Shown in pieces: positions 1 to 8,793 of a stretch of DNA of 64,000 nt (within the stretch, counting starts at the first letter, position 1; every line of letters starts with the position of its first letter). Origin of the DNA: Caulobacter endophyticus (lineage in GTDB: Bacteria > Pseudomonadota > Alphaproteobacteria > Caulobacterales > Caulobacteraceae); the NCBI RefSeq assembly GCF_003116815.1, contig NZ_QDKQ01000014.1:1-64000 (forward strand), in the 5' to 3' direction. Below the pieces are notes generated by a model. It searched no databases. It was not told the DNA's origin and worked only from the letters and a program-made list of their open reading frames with translations. The position numbers were made by a program, and so were the translations under genes.

Positions 1-94
1 CGGCACCCGCAAGCGCATCGTCCGGGCGCTCCACTCCCTCAAGGGCAAGGTGCTGACCAACCCCGCCAAGAAGCACGACAACATCCCGCTCTGA
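1..94 (+). CDS. 3' end of an unidentified protein (partial)
   Basis: An open frame enters from the left edge and ends at TGA 92-94. It gives 30 residues, basic and ending in KKHDNIPL. The upstream part is outside the window, so no domain can be assigned. I call it coding because the frame is open to the edge, has the GC-rich third positions of its neighbours, and is followed directly by a palindromic repeat of the kind that follows other genes here. Function unknown. Confidence 0.5.
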   Translation, partial: GTRKRIVRALHSLKGKVLTNPAKKHDNIPL

Positions 95-105
95 GCCGGG
101 ACGCT

Positions 106-148
106 CCCCCTAAAGGGGAGCTGTCGCGAAGCGACTGAGGGGAAAGGG
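106..148. repeat. REP-like palindromic repeat (CCCCCT..AGGGG / GTCGCGAAGCGAC)
   Basis: Two stacked small palindromes: a CTCCCCCTAAAGGGGAG hairpin followed by GTCGC-GAA-GCGAC and a GAGGGGAA tail. The same unit recurs near 21345, 41154, 44484 and, in variant forms, at 17780, 20348, 21261, 41236, 44566, 45358, 52368 and 52450. It looks like a REP/BIME family of short extragenic palindromes. This copy lies just after the end of the first gene. Confidence 0.8.
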
Positions 149-165
149 GGATCTCGCCCCCCATT

Positions 166-213
166 CCCCAATCCGTAAAATCCCCGCGAAAGCGGGGATT
201 TTACGGATTGGGG
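166..213. terminator. Perfect 22-bp hairpin with GAAA loop, likely bidirectional terminator/REP
   Basis: Bases 166-187 and 192-213 are exact reverse complements around a GAAA loop, giving a 48-base perfect hairpin whose core is GTAAAATCCCCGC-GAAA-GCGGGGATTTTAC. The A and T runs inside the stem make it terminator-like in both directions, although no long U tract follows. The same core forms both arms of the larger inverted repeat at 20587-20686, so it belongs to a dispersed repeat family as well. Confidence 0.65.
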
Positions 214-345
214 TGTTCTGCTTCGGCCCCAGCTTCACGTCCGGCCTGCCTCCACTGAGGCGAAGGCTCGCACCCTCCGATACCATTGCTCACCATCATC
301 GCTTCGTGGTTGTGTGGTTCCTCGACGCTTCGGGGAGGGGGAACC

Positions 346-1257
346 ATGAAGACGATGCACTGGACCGGCCGTGGGATCGCGGCGCTTTGCCTGGCCGCCG
401 CGCTGGGGATGGGCGCCGCGCAAGCGCAGACGCCGGCGCAGGACCCGCCGCCGCAGGGCGGCACGGTGACCTTCTCGGCTCCGCCCGCGACACCCGTCCC
501 GCAGCCCGCCGCCGACGCCGGAGACCTCACCGGCGAGGCCCAGGATCGCGCCGAGGCGGCCGATCTGTCGGCGCTGGAATACGAGACCATCTTCCGCATC
601 CTGTTTGGCGTGCTGGCCATCGCGGTGGTGTTGGAGTCGGCCCTGGCGGTGCTGTTCGGCTGGCGGGTGTTCCAGAACCACTTGAGCAGCCGGGGCCTGC
701 GTACGCCGGTGGCCGTCATCGTCGGCTGGCTGGTGGCCCACGGCCTGAAGTTCGACGTGGTCGCCTCGCTGTACCAGGCTCTCTACGGCGGGCAGGGAGA
801 GGTCTCGCCGCTGGGCGGGCTGGGCGTCTTCATCACCGGCCTCGTCCTGGCCGGGGGCAGCGCGGGGGTGAACAACATCCTCAAGGCTCTGGGCTTCCGC
901 CGTATCGGTCCAGCCGAGGGCGCGACGCCGCGTCCGGCCGTCACCGAGGCCTGGTTCAGCGTCACCCTGCAGCGCAAGGACGCGGTCGGTCCTGTGCAGG
1001 TGCTGCTGCTGGACGGTACGGGACCGGCGGTGCTTGTCGGCATGATCACCGGCAAGACGCCGCCGCCCGCCTGGGCCGTCGACTTCGTGTCCAACGACGT
1101 GCGCTTTCCGCCGGTGGCCGGCCACGTGCTGACGCCGGGCGCGACCTACACCCTGCGGCTGGCGGGCGCGGACAAGGCCGGCGTCCCGGTCCAGAAGGAC
1201 TGGGGCCCGTTCACGCCCGGCGCCGGCGCGATCATCGACGTCTCGGTGACCCTCTGA
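346..1257 (+). CDS. Exported/envelope protein of unknown function
   Basis: 303 residues from ATG 346, which follows a GGGGAGGGGG ribosome site. An in-frame ATG at 286 would add 20 residues ahead of a clear signal peptide, so 346 is preferred. The N-terminus is a Sec signal ending in AQA near residue 27, followed by a Pro/Gln-rich linker. Two hydrophobic segments sit at about residues 75-105 and 120-140. The C-terminal ~100 residues look like a soluble beta-rich domain. I do not recognise a family. It is convergent with the antiporter gene, with only 3 bases between the two stop codons. Confidence 0.75.
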   Translation: MKTMHWTGRGIAALCLAAALGMGAAQAQTPAQDPPPQGGTVTFSAPPATPVPQPAADAGDLTGEAQDRAEAADLSALEYETIFRILFGVLAIAVVLESALAVLFGWRVFQNHLSSRGLRTPVAVIVGWLVAHGLKFDVVASLYQALYGGQGEVSPLGGLGVFITGLVLAGGSAGVNNILKALGFRRIGPAEGATPRPAVTEAWFSVTLQRKDAVGPVQVLLLDGTGPAVLVGMITGKTPPPAWAVDFVSNDVRFPPVAGHVLTPGATYTLRLAGADKAGVPVQKDWGPFTPGAGAIIDVSVTL

Positions 1258-1260
1258 GGC

Positions 1261-2898
1261 CTAGACCCGCAGGCGGGCCTCGGCCAGGTCGAGCTCGCGG
1301 GTCAGCTTGGCCTGGGCCGCGCCGTGCACGGCCTTCTGGCGCAGCAGCTTGTGCAGGGCCTGGCGCTCGGCCTGCAGGGCGACCAGGCGGACCTCCTTCT
1401 CGAAGCCGCGGGCGCGGCGGGCGGCCTGGGCCACCTCGCCGGTCTGGGCCAGGCCGTCCAGGCGGTCGCGATAGATGTCGACCACCCTGGCCGAGGCGGT
1501 CTGGAAGTCGGCGTCGTCGGCGTGCGGCGAGGACGACTGCATGTGCTCGACCGCGTGCACGGCGGCGATCGCCAGCTTGGCCCGGGCTTGCTCAGCCTGT
1601 TCCAGCGCGGCGGTGTCGGGCGGCAGCTGCAGGTTCTTCATCAAAAGCGGCAGGGCGACGCTTGAGATCAGCAGCGACAGCACGATCACGCCGGCGGCGA
1701 GGAAGATGGCGAGGTCGCGTGCGGGGAATTCCTCGCCCGTGGCGGTGACCAGCGGCAGGGTCAGCACGCCCGCCAGGGTGATGGCCCCGCGTGCGCCGGC
1801 GCAGGCCGTGGCGGTGATGATCTTCCAGTCCGGGCTGACCGGGTGGTCGCCGCGGCGGCGAGCCCGCAACAGGGTCAGCTTCAGCGAGCCCCACACCCAG
1901 GCGAAGCGCAGGACGCCCAGGCTCAGCGTGATGGCCACGACATAGATCGCCAGCCACCAGGGTTCGTGGTGGCCGGTGCTGCGCACGGTCTCGACCGCGC
2001 CGGCCAGGATCGACGGCAGCTGTTCGCCCAGCAGGACGAAGATCACGCCGTTGGCGGTGAACTGCAGGGTGTCCCAGACCATGTTGCGACGAACGCGGGT
2101 GGCGGCCACGGTCTGGCGCGCGGCTTCCGAGAAGCTCATGGCCACGCCGGCGGCGACGGCGGCCAGGATGCCCGAGGCGTGCACCTTTTCGGCCAGCAGG
2201 TAGGCGGCGAACGGGATCAGAAGGCTGACCAGGGTCTGGGGGCCGGCGTCCTCGGCGCCGGCGCGGCTGAGCCAAGCGTTCAGCGTCGTCACCACCAGGG
2301 TGGTCAGCACGCCGATGACGATGCCGGCCAGCGCCACCCAGGCGAAGTTCAGCACCGCCTCGTGCAGCACGAAGCTGCCGGTCAGGGCCGCGGCGATGGC
2401 GAAGCGCAGGCAGACCAGGCCCGAGGCGTCGTTCAGCAGCGACTCGCCCTCGAGGATGTGCATCAGCCGCTTGGGGATCGCCACCCGCTGTGCGATGGCT
2501 GACACGGCGATCGGGTCGGTTGGCGAGATCACCGCCGCCAGGGCGAAGGCCACGGCCAGCGGCATGGACGGGATCATCCAGTGGATGAACAGGCCCACCC
2601 CCAGCACGGTCAGGACCACCAGGCCCAGCGCCAGCTCCAGGATGATGGGCAAGTCCTTGAAGAACTCGTCCTTGGGAATGCGCCAGCCGTCGAGGAACAG
2701 CAGCGGCGGCAGGAACAGCAGGAAGAAGAGGTGCGGATCGAGCGAGACCGGCGTCTTGGTGACCATCGCGATCAGGGCGCCCAGGCCGATCTGCACCAGG
2801 GGCGCGGGGACAGCGAGGGGAAGGAACCGGGCGGCCGCGCCGCTCAGGACGACGGCGGCCAGAAGGGCCAGAACGATCTCGACAGTCTGCACGCTCAC
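1261..2898 (-). CDS. Na+/H+ antiporter, CPA1 (NhaP-like) family
   Basis: 545 residues from a GTG start at 2898. About the first 410 residues are a run of hydrophobic helices. They include the CPA1 hallmark: ISPTDPIAVSAIAQ near residue 125, then GESLLNDASGL near 150, the ND pair taken to bind the cation. A conserved positively charged helix (GARGAITLAGVLTLPLV) lies near residue 370. The C-terminal ~130 residues are hydrophilic and rich in Ala, Glu and Arg, consistent with a cytoplasmic regulatory tail. It should exchange Na+ (or K+) for protons across the inner membrane in pH and salt homeostasis. Family assignment is strong; ion preference cannot be read from sequence. Confidence 0.92.
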   Translation of the reverse strand: MSVQTVEIVLALLAAVVLSGAAARFLPLAVPAPLVQIGLGALIAMVTKTPVSLDPHLFFLLFLPPLLFLDGWRIPKDEFFKDLPIILELALGLVVLTVLGVGLFIHWMIPSMPLAVAFALAAVISPTDPIAVSAIAQRVAIPKRLMHILEGESLLNDASGLVCLRFAIAAALTGSFVLHEAVLNFAWVALAGIVIGVLTTLVVTTLNAWLSRAGAEDAGPQTLVSLLIPFAAYLLAEKVHASGILAAVAAGVAMSFSEAARQTVAATRVRRNMVWDTLQFTANGVIFVLLGEQLPSILAGAVETVRSTGHHEPWWLAIYVVAITLSLGVLRFAWVWGSLKLTLLRARRRGDHPVSPDWKIITATACAGARGAITLAGVLTLPLVTATGEEFPARDLAIFLAAGVIVLSLLISSVALPLLMKNLQLPPDTAALEQAEQARAKLAIAAVHAVEHMQSSSPHADDADFQTASARVVDIYRDRLDGLAQTGEVAQAARRARGFEKEVRLVALQAERQALHKLLRQKAVHGAAQAKLTRELDLAEARLRV

Positions 2899-2956
2899 CT
2901 CATCACCGTTTGGGTGGAGTTACCCTAGGGTGATGCGTCCGGGGATGCGACCCATA

Positions 2957-2993
2957 AAGGCCCCCGCCGCCGGCTTGCCGGAACGGGGGCCTT
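2957..2993 (-). terminator. Terminator after the GH18-like gene
   Basis: Ten-base arms AAGGCCCCCG (2957-2966) and CGGGGGCCTT (2984-2993) flank a smaller inner stem (CCGGC/GCCGG). Read leftward, the hairpin starts 8 bases after the stop of the gene at 3002-3916 and is followed by TTTAT. It is a plausible intrinsic terminator. Confidence 0.65.
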
Positions 2994-3001
2994 GCGGGAC
3001 G

Positions 3002-3916
3002 TCAGGCGTCGACCGGTTCGCGCGCCGAGGTCGAGGCGCCCAGGCCGGCGCTGATCGCCTTGGCGTAGTCGGCCGGGGTCGGACCGCCGCCAGGCTCGGT
3101 CGAGAAGATGCCGCTGCTGTTCCACAGGAAGCCGCCGGTGATGCCCGAGCCGGCCAGGTGCGCGAACATCTGCTGGATGTAGGACGGATCACCGCCCTGG
3201 GCGCCCTCCACCGCGTAACCGGGCACGATGAAGGCGTAGGGGTCGGTCACGCCGGTGTCGGGCGTCTGCGCGACGAGTTGGGCCCACAGCTTGGGATGGT
3301 TGCCGGCGCCGCCCGCATAGCACTGCAGGTTCATCCACTTGACGATCTGCTTCTTGCCGTTCTGGGCGTAGACGTCGGCCAGGCAGCCCGTCCAGAAGGC
3401 GTCGGCGGTGTAGGGGCAGTAGGTGGCGTAGAGACCAAGCGAGCCGACGTCGAGCGTCAGGGTGACGATCATCTTCTGGTCGTCGGTGGTGTAGTCGCCC
3501 TCGTAGTCGAAATCGACGCCGGTGATCCCGAAGGTCGACTGCAGCACGGCCAGGTTCTTCTTCACCTGGTCGCGCGCGGCCAGCCAGGCGGTGAAGTCGC
3601 TGGTGGTGCCCCAGGCGCCGACCGAGACCAGCAGGTCGCGCACGCTGCCGCCGCTCATCAGTTGCTTGACCAGGGCCGGATAGTCGGGATTGACGCCGCT
3701 GGAGCCGTTGGTGGCGTACTGGATCTGGCCTTTGCTGACGAACAGCGTGTCGTTCAGATAGAGGTCGCCGCCCTCGTGGATGTGGATCGACCACAGGATC
3801 ACGGTGGTGATGCCCTGGTTCAGCTGCTGCGCCTGGGTGGCGTAGGGCACGGGCGGGGTGGGATAGCCGTCCTGGAACAGGCCGTTGCCGTAGATGGCGA
3901 TGGGATAGGCCGACAT
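3002..3916 (-). CDS. GH18-like glycosidase/chitinase-fold protein
   Basis: 304 residues; the ATG at 3916 is preceded by GGAGG. The sequence GVDFDYEGD near residue 133 matches the DxDxE catalytic signature of family 18 glycoside hydrolases, with the Glu as likely acid/base. A strand/helix pattern with YATYCPY, NLQCYAGGAG and GGFLWNSSG further on fits a TIM barrel. There is no signal peptide, so it is either cytoplasmic or exported by a non-Sec route. Substrate (chitin-like or N-glycan-like) is unknown. It sits alone, with its own terminator, between the antiporter and a dehydrogenase gene. Confidence 0.75.
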   Translation of the reverse strand: MSAYPIAIYGNGLFQDGYPTPPVPYATQAQQLNQGITTVILWSIHIHEGGDLYLNDTLFVSKGQIQYATNGSSGVNPDYPALVKQLMSGGSVRDLLVSVGAWGTTSDFTAWLAARDQVKKNLAVLQSTFGITGVDFDYEGDYTTDDQKMIVTLTLDVGSLGLYATYCPYTADAFWTGCLADVYAQNGKKQIVKWMNLQCYAGGAGNHPKLWAQLVAQTPDTGVTDPYAFIVPGYAVEGAQGGDPSYIQQMFAHLAGSGITGGFLWNSSGIFSTEPGGGPTPADYAKAISAGLGASTSAREPVDA

Positions 3917-4023
3917 GACGTTGCCTCCGGCTCGGGAATGAGCGGGCGCACGCTACGGCTGACGACAACTTCAGGGTGTGATCTTATTCACTCTCGCAAA
4001 AAGTTTATAAGGCGCAGCTTGTT

Positions 4024-5550
4024 CTACAGATCGAAGCGCACGCCCTGGGCCAGGGGCAGGGCGCCGGAATAGTTCACGGTCGCGGTCTGGCGGCGCATGT
4101 ACTGCTTCCAGGCGTCCGAGCCGCTTTCGCGGCCGCCGCCGGTCTCCTTCTCGCCGCCGAACGCCCCGCCGATCTCGGCGCCCGACGGCCCGATATTGAC
4201 GTTGGCGATGCCGCAGTCGCTGCCCCAGGGGCCCATGAACGCCTCGGCCTCGCGCACGTCGTTGGTCATCACGCAGGACGACAGCTTCTGGGGGACATCG
4301 TTCTGCATCGCCACCGCCTCGTCGAACTCGGCATAGGGCACGACGTAGAGCAGAGGGGCGAAGGTCTCGCGGGCCATGCCGGCCGTCGGCGCGGGCAGGT
4401 GGGCCAGCGCGGGGCGGACGTAGAAGGCGTCGGGCGCGTCGGCCAGGTTCAGCCGCTCGCCGCCGATGATCTCGGCGCCGTCGGCCCGGGCCTGGTCGAG
4501 GGCATGGACGAAGGCCTCGTAGGCGGCCTTGTCGACCAGCGGCCCCAGCAGCACCCCGTCCTGGCGCGGGTCGCCGGCCGGCAGGCGGGCGAAGGCGGCA
4601 GCCACGGCGTCGCCCAGCTTGTCGACCAGGCTCTCGTGCACGATCAGGCGGCGCAACGAGGTGCAGCGCTGGCCGGCCGTGCCGGCGGCCGAGAACACGA
4701 TGGCGCGCAGGGCCAGCGACAGGTCGGCGCTGGGGGCGACGATCATGGCGTTGTTGCCGCCCAGCTCCAGGATCGAGCGGCCGAAGCGTTCGGCCACGAC
4801 CGGGGCCAGCGCCTTGCCCATGCGGGTCGAGCCGGTGGCGGAAACCAGCGGCACGCGCGGATCGCGGGCCAGGCGCTCGCCGGCGTCGCGGCCGCCCAGC
4901 ACCACGCACGACAGGCCGGCCGGGGCGTCCTCGCCAAAGCGGGCGATGGCGCGGTCCAGCAGGGCCTGGGTCGCAAGGGCCGTCAGCGGCGTCTTCTCCG
5001 ACGGCTTCCAGATCACCGGATCGCCGCAGACCAGGGCCAGGCAGGCGTTCCAGGCCCAGACCGCGACGGGGAAGTTGAAGGCGCTGATCACGGCGACGGG
5101 GCCCAGCGGATGCCAGGTCTCGCGCATGGCGTGGCCGGGGCGCTCCGAGGCGATGGTCAGGCCGTGCAGCTGGCGCGACAGGCCGACGGCGAAGTCGCAG
5201 ATGTCGATCATCTCCTGCACCTCGCCGGCGCCTTCGGAGGCGATCTTGCCGGCTTCGAGGGTGACCAGGGCGGCGAGGTCGGCCCTGGCCGCCCGCAGCT
5301 CCTCGCCCAGCAGCCGGACCAGCTCGCCGCGGCGCGGGGCGGGCACGCAGCGCCAGGCGCGGAAGGCGCGGGCCGCGCTCGCGACCTTGGCCTCGATGGC
5401 CCTGGCGTCGTCGAAGGCGACATGGGCCATGACCTGGCCGTCGATCGGCGAGCGCACGAGGCTGCCGCCGTCGGCGGAAAGGCCCGTGACGCCCAGGCGG
5501 GCCAGGATCTCGCGGGCGTGGGCGGCGGGAGAGGGCAGGGGCTGGGACAT
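4024..5550 (-). CDS. ALDH7-type aldehyde dehydrogenase (aminoadipate-semialdehyde dehydrogenase-like)
   Basis: 508 residues from ATG 5550, full length for the aldehyde dehydrogenase superfamily. Visible motifs include SAFNFPVAVWAWN (cofactor and substrate region), WKPSEKTPL with the NAD-binding Lys, ATGSTRMG, ELGGNN with the general-base Glu, and GTAGQRCTS with the catalytic Cys. The FNFPVAVW and GQRCTSLRR variants and the C-terminal GAEIGGAFGGEKETGGGRE block are typical of ALDH7 (antiquitin/AmaB), which oxidises 2-aminoadipate 6-semialdehyde in lysine catabolism. The substrate is inferred from family resemblance only. It is divergent from the prenyl synthase gene. Confidence 0.88.
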   Translation of the reverse strand: MSQPLPSPAAHAREILARLGVTGLSADGGSLVRSPIDGQVMAHVAFDDARAIEAKVASAARAFRAWRCVPAPRRGELVRLLGEELRAARADLAALVTLEAGKIASEGAGEVQEMIDICDFAVGLSRQLHGLTIASERPGHAMRETWHPLGPVAVISAFNFPVAVWAWNACLALVCGDPVIWKPSEKTPLTALATQALLDRAIARFGEDAPAGLSCVVLGGRDAGERLARDPRVPLVSATGSTRMGKALAPVVAERFGRSILELGGNNAMIVAPSADLSLALRAIVFSAAGTAGQRCTSLRRLIVHESLVDKLGDAVAAAFARLPAGDPRQDGVLLGPLVDKAAYEAFVHALDQARADGAEIIGGERLNLADAPDAFYVRPALAHLPAPTAGMARETFAPLLYVVPYAEFDEAVAMQNDVPQKLSSCVMTNDVREAEAFMGPWGSDCGIANVNIGPSGAEIGGAFGGEKETGGGRESGSDAWKQYMRRQTATVNYSGALPLAQGVRFDL

Positions 5551-5609
5551 GCCGCATGGACGCGCCCTGCGCGCTTGCGGTCAAGACCCGCCGGCTCCAC
5601 CCGCTCGGG

Positions 5610-5638
5610 TTGACGCCGCGACAGGGCGCCTTCAAATG
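5610..5638 (+). promoter_or_regulatory. Candidate promoter for the prenyl synthase/ABC/crtZ group
   Basis: TTGACG (5610-5615), a 17-base spacer, then CAAATG (5633-5638), about 40 bases before the ATG at 5679. The -35 is good and the -10 weak, so this is only a prediction. Confidence 0.3.
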
Positions 5639-5678
5639 ACTGGCCCGCGACTGGGCGGGGGAGGCATCGACTCGCGAG

Positions 5679-6584
5679 ATGGACGACCAGGTCGCCTTGC
5701 AACAGGGATTGCTGCCACGGATCGAGGCCCTGCGGGCGCGCGTCGACCGCCGTCTGGCCGAGCTGGCCCCCGCGCCGGGAACCGCTCCTGACCGCCTCGT
5801 CGAAGCCGTCCGCTATTCGCTGCTGGCGCCGGGCAAGCGCTTTCGTCCGATGCTGACCCTGCTGGCCGCCGAAGCCTTCGGGGCGAGCGAGGGCGCGGCG
5901 CTGGACGCGGCCTGCGCCTTCGAGATGATCCATGCCGCCTCGCTGATCCTCGACGACCTGCCGGCCATGGACGATGCGGGCCTGCGGCGGGGGCTGCCCA
6001 CGATTCACCGTGCCTTCGACGAGGCCACCGCCATCCTCGCGGGCGTGGGCCTGCTGAACCAGGCCTATGCGGTGATCGCCGCCGACAAAGGCCTGCCGGG
6101 CGATCTGCGCGCCGAGATCAGCGGCCGCGCCGCGCAGGCCGTGGGCTTCATGGGCCTGGTCGCCGGCCAGGCCCGCGACCTGCTCGATCGCGACCAGCTG
6201 CGCGACATGGCCGCCATCGACCGCCTGAACCACGAGAAGACCGGCGTGCTGATCATCGCCGCCGCCCAGGTCGGGGCGCTGATCGGCGGCGCCGACGCGG
6301 CCGCCGTCGAGCAGGTGGGCGAGTTCGCCCGCCGAGTGGGCCTGGCCTTCCAGATCCGCGACGACATCATCGACGCCGAGGGCTCGGTCGAGGCGGCCGG
6401 CAAGGACGTCGGCAAGGACGCGTCGATGACCACGGCCGTGACGCGCCTGGGCCTTTCCGGCGCCCGCGCGGCCATGGAAGAGCACCTGGCCCTGGCCGAG
6501 GCGGCGCTGAACGCGGCCGGCGGCGGCGGCCTGCTCGGGGTCTATGCCGGACGGTTGTTCGCCGGGCGCAAGGCGGCGGCGTGA
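5679..6584 (+). CDS. Short-chain polyprenyl diphosphate synthase (GGPP/FPP synthase type)
   Basis: 301 residues. It contains GKRFRPML, the first Asp-rich motif LILDDLPAMDD near residue 85 with a two-residue insertion typical of type II FPP/GGPP synthases, GLVAGQARDLL, HEKTGVLI, and the second Asp-rich motif FQIRDDIID near 225. It condenses IPP with allylic diphosphates. IspA (farnesyl) and CrtE (geranylgeranyl) are both possible; a CrtE role is suggested by the downstream crtZ. The next gene overlaps its stop (GTGA at 6581), so it is translated with the ABC transporter genes. A separate long-chain synthase lies at 22273. Confidence 0.88.
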   Translation: MDDQVALQQGLLPRIEALRARVDRRLAELAPAPGTAPDRLVEAVRYSLLAPGKRFRPMLTLLAAEAFGASEGAALDAACAFEMIHAASLILDDLPAMDDAGLRRGLPTIHRAFDEATAILAGVGLLNQAYAVIAADKGLPGDLRAEISGRAAQAVGFMGLVAGQARDLLDRDQLRDMAAIDRLNHEKTGVLIIAAAQVGALIGGADAAAVEQVGEFARRVGLAFQIRDDIIDAEGSVEAAGKDVGKDASMTTAVTRLGLSGARAAMEEHLALAEAALNAAGGGGLLGVYAGRLFAGRKAAA

Positions 6585-7519
6585 ATCCAGAGCCTATTCT
6601 GGTCGCTGAAGGCGTCGTGCGGTCCTATGGCCAGCGCCGCGTCCTGAAGGGCGTCGACCTGTCGCTGCGCCCCGGCCAGATCTACGCCCTGCTGGGCCAC
6701 AACGGGGCGGGCAAGACCACGCTGGTGCGGGCCATCTGCGGCCGGCTGCGGCCCGACGCGGGCAGCGTGCTTCTGAACGGCGCCGATCCGGCCCGCGTCC
6801 CCGCCGCCCGCGCGGGCCTTGGCCTCGTGCCGCAGGAGATCGCCCTCTACGCCAACCTGTCGGTGCGCGAGAACATCGAGACCTTCGCCGTTCTGGCCGA
6901 GGTGCCGCGCGCCAGGATCCCGGCCGCCGTGCGACGGGCCATGGAGCTGACCCGCACGCTGGAGCGCGCCGATGCGCCGGTCCGCACCCTGTCGGGCGGC
7001 TTCCAGCGTCGCGCCAACATCGCCGCGGCCATCGTTCACGAACCGACCCTGCTGATCCTCGACGAGCCGACGGTGGGGGTCGACATCGACGCCCGCGAGG
7101 CCGTCGACGCTGTGATCCGCGACCTGCGCGACCTGGGCGTGGCGGTGCTGATCGTCACCCACGACCTCGACCAGGCCGGCGCCCTGGCCGACCGCGTCGG
7201 CTTCCTGCGCGACGGCTCCATGGTGCTGGAAGGCGAGCCGCGCGCCCTGGTGGCCGAGGCGTTCGGCGACCAGATGGAGATCCTCGTCCACCTGTCCGAA
7301 GGTGTCGACATGGCCGGCGAGATCCATCTTGCCGCCGAGGGTCTGGAGCCCACCCGCCGCCAGGGCGTCTGGACGCGTCTGGACAGCGGCGGCTATGGCG
7401 CTGCGGGCCGGCTGGACACGCGTCTGCGCCAGTTGGGCCTTGCCCCTCGCGAGATCCGCGTGCGCCAGCCGTCGCTGGCCAACCTGTTCAGCCTCGTCGC
7501 CGAACGGAAGGCCGCATGA
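6581..7519 (+). CDS. ABC transporter ATP-binding protein (ABC-2 exporter type)
   Basis: 312 residues from GTG 6581, overlapping the previous stop by 4 bases. It has Walker A GHNGAGKTT, Q-loop VPQEIALY, signature LSGGFQRR (a variant of LSGGQ usual in drug/ABC-2 exporters), Walker B LLILDEPTVG and the H-loop THD. A C-terminal ~80-residue extension resembles that of the CcmA/DrrA-like subfamily. It powers the permease encoded next, whose start overlaps this stop (ATGA at 7516). Substrate unknown; the setting between a prenyl synthase and crtZ suggests a lipid or isoprenoid-related cargo, which is inference. Confidence 0.9.
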   Translation: MNPEPILVAEGVVRSYGQRRVLKGVDLSLRPGQIYALLGHNGAGKTTLVRAICGRLRPDAGSVLLNGADPARVPAARAGLGLVPQEIALYANLSVRENIETFAVLAEVPRARIPAAVRRAMELTRTLERADAPVRTLSGGFQRRANIAAAIVHEPTLLILDEPTVGVDIDAREAVDAVIRDLRDLGVAVLIVTHDLDQAGALADRVGFLRDGSMVLEGEPRALVAEAFGDQMEILVHLSEGVDMAGEIHLAAEGLEPTRRQGVWTRLDSGGYGAAGRLDTRLRQLGLAPREIRVRQPSLANLFSLVAERKAA

Positions 7520-8718
7520 GAGCGCGTTTGGCCATGGCGCTGGCCATGATGCGAGTGATGGCCCTGGAGCTGTGGCGCGATCGCGCGGCCCTGGTCATGA
7601 CCTTCCTGCTGCCGCCGCTGGTGTTCCTGATCTTCTCGTCGGTGTTCGCCGGAACCTCGGGCGACAACCTGCAGCCCAAGATCGCCGTCGCCGACCAGGC
7701 CGGGACCGAGGCCTCGCGCCGCGTCGCCGCCGCCCTGCTGAAGAGCCCCGACGTCCGCGCCGAGACCGCGCCCGACGCGGCGGCCGTGCGCTCGCGCGTG
7801 AAGTCGGGCCAGGTCGACGCCGGCCTCGTCATCAGCGCCGATCCCGCCAGGCCGGGCAAGCCGTTCCTGATCATCGCCGACCCGTCGCGGGCCGTGGCCG
7901 CGCCCCTGACCCAGGCCCGCACCCAGCAGGCCCTGGCCGCCGCCGCGCCCGATGTGGTGCTGCATCGCTCCGTTCAGTCCCTGACGCCCGCCCTGGGCGT
8001 CCTGACGCCGGTCCAGTCGGCCCGCGTCGACGCCGCCGCCGCGCAGCTGCGCGCCAGGCCGCCGGCCGTAAAGGACGACCTGTTCGCCCGCGAGGACATC
8101 GCCGGGGCCCGCAAGGGCGGGGCGGTGATCGCCTATTACGCCGGGGCGGTGATGATCCTGTTCGCCCTGTTCTCGGCCATGCAGGGGGCGCTGTCGCTGA
8201 TGGAGGAGCGCCGCGCCGGCGTCGCCGACCGCCTGCTGGCGGGCGTGGCCGGCATGGGTCCGGTGGTCACGGGCAAGTTCCTGTTCCTGACCGCCCAGGC
8301 CTTCGTCCAGGCGGTGATGATCTTCATGGTGGCGCAGGCCATCTACGGCGTCGAGGCGCTGCAGCACCTGGCGCTCTGGCTGCCCACCACCCTGGCGGCC
8401 GGGATCTGCTCGGCGGGCCTGGCGCTGGGCCTCGTCTCGCTGTGCCGCACGCGCGACCAGGCCCAGATGCTGTCGACCTTCGTGATCCTGGTGCTGGCGG
8501 CGATCGGCGGCAGCATGGCTCCGCGTTTCCTGATGCCAGCCTGGCTGCAGAGCCTGGGCTGGTTCACGCCCCACGCCTGGGTGATCGACGCCTATCAGGC
8601 CGTGCTCTGGCGCGACGCCGGGATCGCGGCGGTGTATAAGGCCTGGCTCGTGCTGGCCGCCGTGGGCGCTGCGGGCCTGCTCGTGGCCCAGGCCCTGTCG
8701 CGCGATCCGCAGCGCTAG
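7516..8718 (+). CDS. ABC-2 type transporter permease
   Basis: 400 residues from ATG 7516. One N-terminal transmembrane helix (about residues 28-48) is followed by a ~180-residue soluble loop starting at SVFAGTSGDN. Five or so hydrophobic helices then run from about residue 215 to the C-terminus, including the WLQSLGWFTPHAWVIDAY motif typical of ABC2_membrane_3 proteins. This is the YhhJ/DrrB-like layout. It pairs with the ATPase encoded just upstream to form an inner-membrane exporter. Confidence 0.88.
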   Translation: MRARLAMALAMMRVMALELWRDRAALVMTFLLPPLVFLIFSSVFAGTSGDNLQPKIAVADQAGTEASRRVAAALLKSPDVRAETAPDAAAVRSRVKSGQVDAGLVISADPARPGKPFLIIADPSRAVAAPLTQARTQQALAAAAPDVVLHRSVQSLTPALGVLTPVQSARVDAAAAQLRARPPAVKDDLFAREDIAGARKGGAVIAYYAGAVMILFALFSAMQGALSLMEERRAGVADRLLAGVAGMGPVVTGKFLFLTAQAFVQAVMIFMVAQAIYGVEALQHLALWLPTTLAAGICSAGLALGLVSLCRTRDQAQMLSTFVILVLAAIGGSMAPRFLMPAWLQSLGWFTPHAWVIDAYQAVLWRDAGIAAVYKAWLVLAAVGAAGLLVAQALSRDPQR

Positions 8719-8793
8719 GACTTTGCGCTAGAACAAGGACGGGAGCCGAAGGCCTGCTGCAGTCAGGTCGCCGGCTTTGGAGTTAGAGAAGCG